DNA of 64,000 nt from Pseudomonadota bacterium (GCA_024228935.1 JAAESX010000086.1:1-64000), one strand, 5' to 3'; counted from the stretch's first letter, positions 16,860 through 25,530 are shown. Notes: generated from the sequence alone by a model not told the origin. Translations and numbers: made by a program.

Positions 16860-17945
16860 GTGACGCCTCCCCACCTCCACGGCAGCTACCTGGTCGTCGA
16901 GCTCACCAATCGGTGCTCGCTCAAGTGCGTCCACTGCTCGGTCAGCGAGGGCTCGGCGCACCCCCACCACGCGGTCAACGGGTACATCGACACGGGGATG
17001 GCGCTCGACCTGTTCGACGACCTGGTCAACGTCGGCGCCCGCTTCGACACGCTCATCCTGTTCTGGCTCGGCGAGCCGCTGTTGCACAAGGACTTCGGCC
17101 GCATCTACCGGTCCGCCATCCGAGCCGCCGCGAAGCACGGCACCTTCAACCAGATCGAGGTGCACACCAACGGCACCCACCTGACGCCGGCCCGCACCCA
17201 GATCGCGCTGAACGACGGCAAGGTCCGACAGGTCTGGCACTTCTCGCTCGATGCCATCGGCAAGGAGACCTACCTGGACGTGAAGGGTCTCGACCGCTTC
17301 GACGCCGTCCGGGAGAACATCGAGCGCTTCATCCACGAGAAGGGCCGCACCGGCGCGATCTGGCCACGCCCCGTGTTCCAGTTCATCGTCGGCGAGAACA
17401 ACGTGCACGAGGTCGGGAGATTCCGTGCCCACTGGGAAGGCGTCTGCCGCAAGGCGGGGGTCCCTGTGCGAAGCGTGGCGCAGAACGTGCCCCACGGCGA
17501 GGACGCCATCGTGTTCTTCCGGCAGCTCGACTGCCCGACCGCCGAGGAGCAGGCTCGCCAGAACGCCATCTTCCGTCAGGCGATGCAGGAGCAGGGGCTC
17601 CCGGTCCTGCGCGAGGAGAAGTCCACCGTCGAGGTCGTCGCCGAGAACTCCGCGGCGTGCAGCGGCTTCTGGAAGTCCCCGGTCGTCGGCTGGCTCGGCG
17701 ACGTCACGACCTGCACCCGCGACAACCTGCTGCACAACGCCGTCGGAAGCCTGAAGGCCCACCGCTTCTCGGACCTGTGGTGGGGCGGCACCATGCGCGG
17801 GCGTCGCAAGGCCGTGGCGGCCGGCGACTACTCGGGCATGCCGACCTGCACCACGTGCTTCATCCCGACCTCGTCCAACTACACCGACCTGGGTGACGAC
17901 GAGATCGCCGCCTCGGCCGAGTACGACCGCAAGGTGGGGGCGTGA
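16860..17945 (+). CDS. Radical SAM/SPASM protein
   Basis: 361 residues from GTG 16860. Core motif ELTNRCSLKCVHCSVSEG (Cys 19, 23, 26), FWLGEPLLHKDFGR, HTNGTHLTP and FSLDAIGKETYLDVKGLDR. The C-terminal SPASM region has AACSGFW, GDVTTCTRDN, a FSDLWW helix and MPTCTTCF. It is the complete counterpart of the split pair at 12873-13640 and 8684-9037. The stop overlaps the GTG of the next radical SAM gene (GTGA). The 51-bp repeat tract lies immediately upstream and may contain its promoter. The substrate is unknown; SPASM proteins commonly act on peptides or small metabolites. Confidence 0.9.
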   Translation: MTPPHLHGSYLVVELTNRCSLKCVHCSVSEGSAHPHHAVNGYIDTGMALDLFDDLVNVGARFDTLILFWLGEPLLHKDFGRIYRSAIRAAAKHGTFNQIEVHTNGTHLTPARTQIALNDGKVRQVWHFSLDAIGKETYLDVKGLDRFDAVRENIERFIHEKGRTGAIWPRPVFQFIVGENNVHEVGRFRAHWEGVCRKAGVPVRSVAQNVPHGEDAIVFFRQLDCPTAEEQARQNAIFRQAMQEQGLPVLREEKSTVEVVAENSAACSGFWKSPVVGWLGDVTTCTRDNLLHNAVGSLKAHRFSDLWWGGTMRGRRKAVAAGDYSGMPTCTTCFIPTSSNYTDLGDDEIAASAEYDRKVGA

Positions 17946-18961
17946 TCGACCCGCGCATCGGCGCCAGCTCGCTCTTCAACGCGGTGCTGGACAAGGCCGG
18001 GATGCGTCGCGCTCCCGGGCGCCCGCAGCAGATCCACCTGTCCGTCACCGACCGGTGCTTCCTGCCTTGCCTGCACTGCGACATCTGGAAGAACGACACC
18101 GTCGATCTGCCCGGCCAGGTCTGGCTCGACACGCTCGACCGACTGGCCGAGTGGGTCGGGCCGGCGAGCGTGAACTTCGTCGGCGGCGAGCCGCTTCTGC
18201 GCAAGGACCTCGAGGACCTGATGGCTCGGGCCACGGCGCTCGGGAACACGGTCACGTTCAACACCAACGGCTGGCTCCTGACCGCCAAGCGAGCGAAGCG
18301 GCTGCACGAGGCCGGCGTCGACATCGCGTACGTCTCGATGGACGGCATCCGCAAGGAGACGGTCGACCACAGTCGAGGTCGGGAGAAGTCGTGGGAGAAG
18401 GCGATGGAGGCCTTCGACCTGCTGGACGCGTACACCTCGCCCCGGGTCGTGGTCACCTGCATCCTGAACAAGTCGAACGCCGAAGAGATGCCCGAGCTCA
18501 TCGAGTTCGTGAAGGACCGCGGCTACCAGCTCGTCGTCCAGCCTCTGTACCAGAACTTCGGCGAGGTCGAGTACGACCCGTACTGGTTCAAGTCCTCGGT
18601 CTTGTGGCCCACAGACCTGGGCCCCATCGACGACGCCATCGATCTGCTCATCGAGGAGCGCAAGCGCGGCGGACCCGTCTGCAATGCGGTGGGTCAGCTC
18701 GCGGCGATGAAGCCGTACTTCCGGGACCCGGTCACGTTCAACGGGCTGACCTGCAAGGCCGGCCACAGTGACCTGTCGTTCGATCCCCAGGGGAACATCC
18801 GACTGTGCTACTTCCTCGAGCCAGTTGCGACTGTGTTTGACATGGCCCCGCTCGCCGCCATCTGGGACGGACCCGAGACGCTGCGTCGACGGTACGCCGT
18901 CAGCCGGTGTGAGCGGAGCTGCAACCTCTTGAACTGCAACTTCGACCGGGATGATCTGTGA
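17942..18961 (+). CDS. Radical SAM/SPASM protein
   Basis: 339 residues from GTG 17942, overlapping the previous stop by four bases. Core: HLSVTDRCFLPCLHCDIW (Cys 39, 43, 46), NFVGGEPLLRKDLEDL, FNTNGWLLT and YVSMDGIRKETVDHSRG. The C-terminal region has LTCKAGHSDLSFDPQGNIRLC, AIWDGPETL and CERSCNLLNC, a cluster-binding tail of the SPASM or twitch type. An N-terminal extension of about 30 residues is unlike its partner. Together with the gene before it, it mirrors the minus-strand pair at 12873-14702. It is followed by an overlapping lipoprotein gene, so this unit ends as the other begins, with a small exported protein. Confidence 0.9.
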   Translation: MIDPRIGASSLFNAVLDKAGMRRAPGRPQQIHLSVTDRCFLPCLHCDIWKNDTVDLPGQVWLDTLDRLAEWVGPASVNFVGGEPLLRKDLEDLMARATALGNTVTFNTNGWLLTAKRAKRLHEAGVDIAYVSMDGIRKETVDHSRGREKSWEKAMEAFDLLDAYTSPRVVVTCILNKSNAEEMPELIEFVKDRGYQLVVQPLYQNFGEVEYDPYWFKSSVLWPTDLGPIDDAIDLLIEERKRGGPVCNAVGQLAAMKPYFRDPVTFNGLTCKAGHSDLSFDPQGNIRLCYFLEPVATVFDMAPLAAIWDGPETLRRRYAVSRCERSCNLLNCNFDRDDL

Positions 18962-19485
18962 ACCGACCTGTCTTCGCCATCGGCGCCGTCTCCGTGCTCC
19001 TTGCCATCGCGTGCGGGGGCGACGAGGACCCTGCGGTCGAGGCGGTCGCCACCCCGCCCAGCGCCGAGGAGGCCCCGGCGGGCCACCACTGCCGCACCGA
19101 CGCCCAGGTCCGCTTCGCGTGCTCGGTTGCCGACGGCGGTACGCTGAACGTCTGCGAGCTCGAGACGGGCCTGTCTGTGAGGCTGGGCCCGGCTGGCGAG
19201 GTCCAGTTCAAGTATCCGCCGGACAACACCACGGCGGAGTTCGACTACACCGACCGGCCGATCGGCGACAGCCGATTCCAGGGTCTGGAGTTCGTGTCGG
19301 AAGGCAAGACGTACGCCCTGCGCGAGCTCAGCTTCGAAGGGGACACCGACGAGGCCGGACTGCTGGTGGCGAGCGAGGCCGGGGACGTCCTGCCGGGCGG
19401 AGGGGACTGCTCGGGTCGGGTCACGAGTGACTGGTCGGCGATCGAGCGCATGCACGACTTCGAGTTCTCGGACGGTCCGCCCTAG
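18958..19485 (+). CDS. Lipoprotein of unknown function
   Basis: 175 residues from GTG 18958, overlapping the radical SAM stop by four bases. The signal peptide is of ordinary length (MNRPVFAIGAVSVLLAIAC) with lipid Cys 19, unlike the minimal signals of many neighbours. The mature part starts with an acidic Pro/Ala linker and contains HHCRTDAQVRFACSV and LNVCELETG with paired Cys. A beta-rich domain follows (QFKYPPDNTTAEFDYTD, ALRELSFEG), ending with GGDCSG. No family recognised. Coupling to two radical SAM genes makes it a possible substrate or accessory protein. Confidence 0.75.
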   Translation: MNRPVFAIGAVSVLLAIACGGDEDPAVEAVATPPSAEEAPAGHHCRTDAQVRFACSVADGGTLNVCELETGLSVRLGPAGEVQFKYPPDNTTAEFDYTDRPIGDSRFQGLEFVSEGKTYALRELSFEGDTDEAGLLVASEAGDVLPGGGDCSGRVTSDWSAIERMHDFEFSDGPP

Positions 19486-19506
19486 GACTGGAAGCGGCTG
19501 GGCCTC

Positions 19507-20367
19507 CTAGTGGAGATCGGCCCGCGGCGAGCCGCCGAACTTCCGCGAGTACTCCCGACTGAACTGCGACGGGCTCTCGTACCCGACGGCGGTCGCGGCG
19601 GTGGAGACCGAATGGTCGCCTCCCAGCAGCAGCCGGCGCGCCTCGGTCAGCCGCAGGTCCTTCTGGTACTGGAGCGGCGTCGTGGCCGTGACGGATCGGA
19701 AGTGCTTGTAGAACGAGCTGGCGCTCATGCCGACCGAGCGGGCCAGCTCGTCCATCTCGACGCGGCCGCGGTAGCCCTGGCGGAGCGTGTCGATGGCCCG
19801 AGCGATGTTGCTGGCGTGGCTGTCTCGCCGCAGGAGCCGCCGCAGCATCCCCCCGCCGTCCGCCTTGAGCAGGCGGTAGTGCAGCTCGCGGCGGATGAGC
19901 GGGCCGAGCACGGGGGCATCCGCGGGCTCCTCGGCCAGCCGCATCCATCGGTCGAACACGTCGAGCAACAGCTCGGACGTGGGCGTGACCTGCAGCGCGC
20001 AGGCCGGCTCGGCGTCCAGCGGGTCGTCGCCGACGGTGTTGTACAGCTCGCGCAGCTCGGAGACGTCGAGCGTCGTGATCAGCGAGACATAGGGCCGCTC
20101 GGGGCGGGCCTCGGTGATGCGCGAGACGACGGGCATCGCGTGGCTCACCACGATGCACTGGCCCGCGCCGCCGATGGCTTCCTCGTCGCGACCCGAGACG
20201 CGGAGCCTCTTCTCCCCTTGCAGGATCAGGCAGACGAGCGGCTCGTAGATCATGGCCTCGAACGTGCCGGGAGCTGTGCGCGTGGCGATGCCGGGACCGT
20301 GGTGGAGTGGCGTGTAGTTGCCATCCGCCAGCGAAATGGCGCGGTCGATCATGTCTTGTCGGGGCAT
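19507..20367 (-). CDS. AraC-family transcriptional regulator
   Basis: 286 residues with an N-terminal AraC_N cupin-like domain (IYEPLVCLILQGEKRL and GAGQCIVVSHAMPVVSRI) and two C-terminal helix-turn-helix motifs: MDELARSVGMSASSFYKHFR, then STAATAVGYESPSQFSREY. Regulators with this N-terminal domain usually sit next to an SDR or other oxidoreductase and control it, which is exactly the arrangement here: the SDR gene starts 113 bases away on the other strand. ATG 20367 is used because the 18 codons before it extend into the regulatory gap. A short palindrome at 20397-20410 may be its operator. Confidence 0.92.
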   Translation of the reverse strand: MPRQDMIDRAISLADGNYTPLHHGPGIATRTAPGTFEAMIYEPLVCLILQGEKRLRVSGRDEEAIGGAGQCIVVSHAMPVVSRITEARPERPYVSLITTLDVSELRELYNTVGDDPLDAEPACALQVTPTSELLLDVFDRWMRLAEEPADAPVLGPLIRRELHYRLLKADGGGMLRRLLRRDSHASNIARAIDTLRQGYRGRVEMDELARSVGMSASSFYKHFRSVTATTPLQYQKDLRLTEARRLLLGGDHSVSTAATAVGYESPSQFSREYSRKFGGSPRADLH

Positions 20368-20396
20368 GCCGGTTCCTATCGGTTTCGAGTGGGTCT

Positions 20397-20410
20397 TCCA
20401 CGCTCGTGGA
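20397..20410. promoter_or_regulatory. 14-bp palindrome between AraC regulator and SDR gene
   Basis: TCCACG-CT-CGTGGA is a perfect inverted repeat, located 30 bases upstream of the AraC-type start and 71 bases upstream of the SDR start. Its placement in a divergent regulator/target gap suggests an operator. AraC proteins more often bind direct or asymmetric sites, so the link is only positional. Confidence 0.3.
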
Positions 20411-20480
20411 GAATCGGGCAAGAGGTCTGGAGAATCTCGCAGCTGTGCGCGGCTACACCAAGGGGGTCAAGGAGAACGAC

Positions 20481-21449
20481 ATGCCTGAGACCCTGCACCT
20501 CGCCACCGTCCTCGAGAACCACACCCGGGACCTGACCGGTCACGTCGCCGCCGTCACCGGAACCACCAGCGGCACGGGCTACGTCTGCGCTCGGGAGCTC
20601 GCTCGTCTCGGCGCTCACGTCATCCTGCTCAACCGCGCAAGCTCCCGCTCCGAGGCGTCGCTCGCTCGGCTCCGGTCCGAGGTGCCCGGCGCGGCCTTCG
20701 ACGCGGTGGTCTGCGACCTCCAGGACTTCGCCAGCGTGCGGGCCGCCGCCGCTGACGTGCTCGCTCGGTATGACCGGCTCGACATCCTGTGCAACAACGC
20801 CGGCGTCATGGCCCTGCCCGACCAGGCCACGAAGGATGGCTACGACGTCCAGATGCAGACGAACGCGCTGTCGCACTTCCTGCTGACCCGGGACCTGTGG
20901 CCGCTCCTTCGCGAGAGCGACGACGCCCGCATCGTGAACCACACCTCCCAGGCGCGTCTCGGTCCGCCGCTGGAGGCTCGGTACTTCGGTCCGAACGGTG
21001 GGGACCTGGGCGGCGACGGGACCCCCGAGGAGGCCGCGGCGTTCTCTGGCGAGCGCTGGGCCCGCTACCACCAGACCAAGCTCGCGAACTGCGCGTTCAC
21101 CTATGGGCTGAAGGAGCGGGCGGACGCGGCCGGCCTGACCGGCGTGAAGGTCTTGATCGCCCACCCGGGGCTGTCACTCACCAACCTGCAGCACACGACC
21201 GCGGCGACCGGCGGGATGGTCGCGAACCACCCGTTCATGGAGAACGCCCAGACCGCCGAGGACGGTGCCCTGGGCATCCTTCGCGCCTGCGCCGACCCTG
21301 CCGCGAGGTCCGGCGAGTTCTTCGGCCCGGCGGGATGGGCTGGCTTTCCGGAGTCGCTCCCGCCGGAGCCGCTGTTGACGGATCCGGCGAACCTCCGGGT
21401 GAACTGGGAGGGCTGCGAGGCGGCGGTGGGTGCGTTCTCCTTCGAGTAG
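20481..21449 (+). CDS. Short-chain dehydrogenase/reductase
   Basis: 322 residues from ATG 20481 with a good GGAG six bases upstream. NAD(P)-binding motif AAVTGTTSGTGYV near residue 25, NNAG at the end of beta-4, a substrate-side HTSQARLG, and catalytic RYHQTKLANCAF (YxxxK). A C-terminal IAHPGLSLTNL segment and an extra lid are typical of the retinol/protochlorophyllide-type branch of classical SDRs. It is divergent from the AraC regulator and likely induced by it. Substrate unknown. Its intact YxxxK contrasts with the SDR gene at 37242-38273. Confidence 0.92.
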   Translation: MPETLHLATVLENHTRDLTGHVAAVTGTTSGTGYVCARELARLGAHVILLNRASSRSEASLARLRSEVPGAAFDAVVCDLQDFASVRAAAADVLARYDRLDILCNNAGVMALPDQATKDGYDVQMQTNALSHFLLTRDLWPLLRESDDARIVNHTSQARLGPPLEARYFGPNGGDLGGDGTPEEAAAFSGERWARYHQTKLANCAFTYGLKERADAAGLTGVKVLIAHPGLSLTNLQHTTAATGGMVANHPFMENAQTAEDGALGILRACADPAARSGEFFGPAGWAGFPESLPPEPLLTDPANLRVNWEGCEAAVGAFSFE

Positions 21450-21483
21450 CGCACCATCCCGCGAGTGCGCCTCGCTGGGAATG

Positions 21484-21768
21484 TCAGTGCGGGCTCCGCA
21501 TGCCTCGAGGCAGGACGAAGGTCGCGCGGGCCTGCTCGGATCCCAGCGTCTCGGCGTCGTAGTAGCCGTCGATCACGGCCGCTTGGAACAGGTCCGGGTG
21601 CGCCGCCACGAACGCCGGCCAGTCCAGCGTCGGTGTTCGCTGGATCCGCTCGTGGATGAGCAGGAACCAGAACCACGTGATGGTCTCGTGGTACTTCGCG
21701 CCCGCGCCATGGTGCTCGGCGAACGCCCGGAACGACCGGATGAACCGCTGCAGCTCGGTGTCGGTCAC
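21484..21768 (-). CDS. Conserved hypothetical protein
   Basis: 94 residues from GTG 21768 (GTG-ACC-GAC), preceded on the message by GGAGCC. All-alpha composition with a strongly aromatic helix (KYHETITWFWFLLIHERI) and two more helices (DWPAFVAAHPDLF). The helix looks buried rather than membrane-spanning because charged residues flank it closely. No catalytic motif recognised. It is divergent from the small DNA-binding-like gene at 21825; the 56-base gap must hold both promoters. Confidence 0.65.
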   Translation of the reverse strand: MTDTELQRFIRSFRAFAEHHGAGAKYHETITWFWFLLIHERIQRTPTLDWPAFVAAHPDLFQAAVIDGYYDAETLGSEQARATFVLPRGMRSPH

Positions 21769-21824
21769 GGTGGCTCCTTGAGTGCTATTCAGGTAACATG
21801 GTAACCGCAATCCACGGAGAAACC

Positions 21825-22082
21825 ATGGCCGCCCGAAAGACCGTCTCCCGTACCCAGACCGGCGTCCGCATCGAGTCGCGCCTGTTGCGCGTGCTCAAGG
21901 CGCTCGCGGCGGTGCACGACATCAGCCTCGGCGACCTGCTCGAGGGCATCTGTCTGCACGCCTTCGAGGGCAAGGCGCCGTTCGGCGAGGAGAGCCGCAG
22001 GAAGATCGCGCTCCTGAAGGAGGTCTACGAGCTGGACCTCACCGCCGCTGACAGCCACTTCCTTGTCGAGGACGGGGGCTGA
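21825..22082 (+). CDS. Small ribbon-helix-helix-like protein
   Basis: 85 residues from ATG 21825, with GGAG seven bases upstream. A basic N-terminus and a beta-helix-helix arrangement (TQTGVRIESRLLRVLKALA, then ISLGDLLEGICLHAFEGK) resemble ribbon-helix-helix DNA-binding proteins, in which the first strand inserts into the major groove. An in-frame ATG at 21798 is possible but has a weaker site. It lies back-to-back with the 94-residue gene at 21484, an arrangement compatible with a regulator-target or antitoxin-like pair. Neither is proven. Confidence 0.65.
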   Translation: MAARKTVSRTQTGVRIESRLLRVLKALAAVHDISLGDLLEGICLHAFEGKAPFGEESRRKIALLKEVYELDLTAADSHFLVEDGG

Positions 22083-22100
22083 GCCAGCGTCCTCTCGGAC

Positions 22101-23114
22101 CTACCAGTCGAGCTCGACGCTCTCCACCTTGATGACCAGCTCCGGGCCCCAGCCCCCTTCCTGGCCGTCCTGACCCGACCGACCGTACCGTCCGGCGTAG
22201 GCCTTGCTCCCGCTCTGGTCGCCGGAGCCGGCCGCCCCGGGGCTGCCCGCCGAGCCCTTGACGCCGGCGCGGCCGCCCATGTTGTCCGCGTCGATGAGAC
22301 CGGCGAACGCCTCGGCCGAGGGGTCGAGCAGCACGATCACTCAGCCGCCGTCGCCGTCGCCGCTGTCACCGTCGTTTCCGCCGTTTCCGCCGTTTCCGCC
22401 GTCCCCGCCGTGGACGGCGATGACGCTCGAGCCGCCGTGCGGATCGACCAGGTGCCGCTTGATGTCTCCGGTGGTCAGGTCCGTCGACAGCACCTGGAGC
22501 AGCGTACCCATCGCCGCGTCCTCGACCGCCCGGATCCGGACCTCGACGTCGTGTCCGTCGCCGCCGCTGCTGCCGTCCTGCCCGTCGCCGCCATGGCTGC
22601 CGCTGCTGCCGCTGCTGCCCGACGTCCCGTTGTTGCTGTCGAAGACGGTCGGCGTGTAGTCGACCCCGAATGACGTGGTCTGCGCCAGCTCGGGGTGGTG
22701 CAGAGGAGTGACGGTCAGCGTGACCGTGTGGTCCGTGATCTGACGGGGGTCGGCGGTCACCACGATCGAGTCGCCGCGAAGCGCGCCGCCGTCGACCTGG
22801 ACCTCGAGCTCGGCCCAAGGCGTCCCGCCACCCCCGGCTCCCGGCGTGGTCAAGGTGTCGCCGCCCGGGGTCGGCTTGCGGCGGTCGGACCAGGCAGCCG
22901 CGATGGACTGGATGTCCTTGCCCTCGGTGGTGTTCGCCAGCAGCGCGGCGGCTTCGGCCGCCTCGCGCTCGATGCGCTCGGCCTCGGCCTTGCGCTCGGC
23001 CTTCTTCTCCTTCCAGCTGCCGGCGTGGGCATCGCGAACGCCGACGGTGCCCAGCGCCAGGCTGGCCGCGATGACGGCGACGAGGGTGGACCTGCGCTTG
23101 TTCGGGGTCGGCAT
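22101..23114 (-). pseudogene. Exported glycine-rich (collagen-like) protein with in-frame TGA
   Basis: ATG 23114 with a strong GGAGG begins a protein with a Sec signal (RRSTLVAVIAASLALGTV up to DAHA) and a coiled-coil-like Ala/Glu/Lys segment. A beta domain follows, then Gly-rich runs (GSSGSSGSHGGDG, GGNGGNGGN). TGA at 22341-22343, codon 258 of 338, interrupts the frame. The same frame continues VIVLLDPSAEAFAGLIDADN and further Gly-rich repeats (GRAGVKGSAGSPG) to a stop at 22101, the organisation expected of one continuous Gly-rich protein. GTG 22340 directly after the TGA could restart translation. No SECIS-like hairpin follows. The gene overlaps the glyoxalase-fold gene upstream (TGATG). 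Confidence 0.65.
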
Positions 23115-23431
23115 CACTCCTCCCAGGCGAAGGTCCCGTTGGAATGGGACTCGGGTCCTCCCGCGATGGCGATGCCCGCTTCCCGCAGCTGGTCCAGCAG
23201 CGCGGCCAGGTCGTCGACCCGGTAGTTGACCATCAGCCCCGTCGGGAACCAGTCCGAGTCCTTGGCGGCCACGTGTCACACCGTCAGCCCGCCGTCGTTC
23301 GCCTTGTCCTCGGGCCACTTGAGGATGGCACCGCCGAAGTCCTCGAGCTGGAAGCCCAGGTGCTCGCTGTACCAGGCGGCCAGCCGTTTGGGGTCGCTGG
23401 TCTTGAAGAACACGCCGCCGATTCCGGTCAC
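23114..23431 (-). pseudogene. Glyoxalase/VOC-fold protein with in-frame TGA at a conserved Trp
   Basis: From GTG 23431 the frame reads as a VOC-fold (glyoxalase/bleomycin resistance) protein: VTGIGGVFFKTSDPKRLAAW, YSEHLGFQLEDFGGAI, then GGLTV. A TGA at 23276-23278 (codon 52 of 106) is followed in frame by HVAAKDSDWFPTGLMVNYRV, DDLAALLDQLREAG and GTFAWEE. From memory, family members carry Trp at this position (TVW), so TGG to TGA is the simplest change. Each side is otherwise intact. The stop overlaps the next gene's ATG. It is a nonsense-mutated gene, a sequence error or a case of readthrough. I see no hairpin supporting selenocysteine. Confidence 0.7.
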
Positions 23432-23503
23432 CTTGGCTATCGCTCACCTCGCCGATTCGCGGCGAGCATAGGCGCTCGGCTCCTCCGCCGGTAGCATCCG
23501 GCC

Positions 23504-24064
23504 GTGCGCGTCATCTTCCTCCACGGGCTCGAGTCCACCGTTGATGCGGCAGGCGTGCCGATCGGCAGGAAGGCGCAGTACCTGCGGCAGCGCTTCGATG
23601 CGGTCGGCGTGGCGCTGGACACCTCAGCAGCCCAGGCCGTCGCTCGCCGAGAGGTCGAGCGGACCGGGGGCTGGACCTGGCCGTACGACGGCTACGAGGC
23701 GGCGTTCGAGACCCCTCTGGCGAGGGCTCGAGCGGCGCTCACCGATGACGTCCGCCTGGTCGTCGCGTCCAGCTTCGGCGGTGCGGTCGCGCTCCGCCTC
23801 CTTCACGAGAGCGGCTGGGACGGCCCCGTTCTCTTCCTGGCCGGTGCGGGTCCGAAGCTGACCCCACATCGGACGCTCCCCGACGTCCCCGCGCTGCTCG
23901 TGCACGGCACGCAGGACACCGTCGTGCCGCCTCAGGACAGCGTCGAGCTCGCCGCGACGTCGCCGACGGCTCGCGTGCTCCTGGTCGAGGACGACCATCG
24001 CCTCACCGAGATGGTCAACGATGCCAGCCTGGGCCGGTGGGTCGAGGAGCTGCTCGGGGCCTGA
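23504..24064 (+). CDS. Alpha/beta hydrolase (YqiA-like esterase)
   Basis: 186 residues from GTG 23504. The N-terminal VIFLHGLES gives the oxyanion strand, LVVASSFGGAVALRL the nucleophile elbow with Ser at about residue 89, HGTQDTVVP the acid, and EDDHRLTEMV the catalytic His. The compact size without a lid resembles small bacterial esterases that act on acyl chains or peptides. It is the only gene between the minus-strand VOC gene and the convergent YfcC-type transporter, so it is probably transcribed alone. Confidence 0.85.
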   Translation: MRVIFLHGLESTVDAAGVPIGRKAQYLRQRFDAVGVALDTSAAQAVARREVERTGGWTWPYDGYEAAFETPLARARAALTDDVRLVVASSFGGAVALRLLHESGWDGPVLFLAGAGPKLTPHRTLPDVPALLVHGTQDTVVPPQDSVELAATSPTARVLLVEDDHRLTEMVNDASLGRWVEELLGA

Positions 24065-24066
24065 TC

Positions 24067-25530
24067 TCAGGAGTACCCGAAGGCCACCGCGCCAGCGAGG
24101 AACACGCCGCTCAGCAGCAGCAGCTGGACGACCAGCGGCATCGCGAACCGCAGCCACCGGTCGTACGGCACCTTGGCCATCAGCAGCATCGCCATCAGCG
24201 TGCCCGAGGTGGGGATGACCATGTTCGAGAAGCCGTCGCCGCACTGGTAGGCGAAGACCGCGGTCTGCCGGGTGATGCCGAGCAGGTCGGCGAGCGGCGC
24301 CATCAGCGGCATGGTGACCGCGGCCTGGCCCGACCCGGACGGGATGAACAGGTTCAGGCTCGTCTGGAAGGCGAGCATGCCCTGGACGCCGACGTGCGGG
24401 CTCGCGCCATCGAGCAGGCTCGCCGCGCCGTGGATGACCGTGTCCAGGATCTGTGCGTCCATCATCACGACGACGATGCCGCGGGCGAACCCGACGACCA
24501 GCGCCGCGATGACCATCTCCTTCATCCCGTCGGCGAACGCCTCGGTCGCGACCCGCGGGCTGAGTCGTCCGACGACGGCGGCCAGGATGCCCATCAGGAA
24601 GAAGCCGCCCGCCATGTCGTCGAGCCACCAGCCGCGCTGCTGGACGGCGACCATGATGCCGACGAACACGGCCGTGCAGAGCGCGAGGATGGCCGCGTGC
24701 GTGCCCGTGAAGTCGGGCACCTCGCCGAACGTCTCGGCGTCGACCTCCTCGTCCGGAAGGTCCGACAGCAGCGACGCCGACGGGTCCTTCTTCACCCGAG
24801 CGCCGTAGCGAAGGATGTGGATGAGCGTCACTGTCATCGCGAAGACGAAGAAGACGACGCGCAGCTCCCAGCCCGAGTTCAGCGGCAGCTCGGCGATGTT
24901 CTGGGCGATGTTCACCGTGAACGGGTTGGTCGTTGCCGCCGCGAACCCGATGCCGCCGCCCAGGATGATGACGCTCAGGCCGAACAGCCGGTCGTAGCCG
25001 AGCTTCCGGCTCAGGATCAGGAACATCGGTACGAGCGGGATGAACTCCTCGCCCATGCCCAGCGTGCTGCCGCCGATGCCCATCGCGACGCACAACAGGA
25101 TGACGAGCAGGGCGGCCCTGTCGGCGAACAGGTCTGTCAGTCGCCCGAGCGTCGCGGTCACCGTCCCCGTGCGCTGCAGGATGCCGAACACCCCGCCCAT
25201 GATGAAGATGAAGAAGATGATGTCGCCGCTGTCCGTGAGTCCACGCGGGATGGCGGACAGGAAGCCCTGGAGGCTGACCGGGGCGGCGGCGCCCTCGGGC
25301 ACCTCGCCTGGCGTCAGGAGCGCTCCCCCAGCGGTGTAGAACTTCTCCAACACGGCGAAGCTGCCGGGCACGACGACGTTCTTGGTCATCACGCCGACCT
25401 TCACCTCCTCGCGCGCGAACTCCCCGCTCGGGACGACCCAGCTCAGCAGGCTGACGAACGCGATCACGCCGACCAGCAGCGTGAAGACGTGGGGGACCTT
25501 GATGCGGGCGAACCACTCGGAGAGCTTCAT
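24067..25530 (-). CDS. YfcC-family (C4-dicarboxylate/basic amino acid) membrane transporter
   Basis: 487 residues with about a dozen hydrophobic segments. Family markers of the YfcC/ArsB-NhaD ion-transporter clan include VPSGEFARE near the first helix, GDIIFFIFIMGGVFGILQRTG, LGMGEEFIPLVPMF, a Thr-Asn-Pro loop (AATTNPFTVNIAQ) and the C-terminal NLFIPSGSGQAAVTMPLMAP with YQCGDGFSNMVIPTSG. The two re-entrant polar loops are the likely substrate and ion sites. YfcC proteins are annotated as anaerobic C4-dicarboxylate or arginine-type carriers, and the substrate cannot be read from sequence. ATG 25530 removes a 14-residue Ser-rich upstream extension. Confidence 0.88.
   Translation of the reverse strand: MKLSEWFARIKVPHVFTLLVGVIAFVSLLSWVVPSGEFAREEVKVGVMTKNVVVPGSFAVLEKFYTAGGALLTPGEVPEGAAAPVSLQGFLSAIPRGLTDSGDIIFFIFIMGGVFGILQRTGTVTATLGRLTDLFADRAALLVILLCVAMGIGGSTLGMGEEFIPLVPMFLILSRKLGYDRLFGLSVIILGGGIGFAAATTNPFTVNIAQNIAELPLNSGWELRVVFFVFAMTVTLIHILRYGARVKKDPSASLLSDLPDEEVDAETFGEVPDFTGTHAAILALCTAVFVGIMVAVQQRGWWLDDMAGGFFLMGILAAVVGRLSPRVATEAFADGMKEMVIAALVVGFARGIVVVMMDAQILDTVIHGAASLLDGASPHVGVQGMLAFQTSLNLFIPSGSGQAAVTMPLMAPLADLLGITRQTAVFAYQCGDGFSNMVIPTSGTLMAMLLMAKVPYDRWLRFAMPLVVQLLLLSGVFLAGAVAFGYS

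Noticed and set aside
22341..22343. Selenocysteine at the TGA of the Gly-rich gene
   Set aside because: No hairpin with a GGU-type loop in the next 40 bases and no redox motif beside the codon; a nonsense codon or error is simpler.
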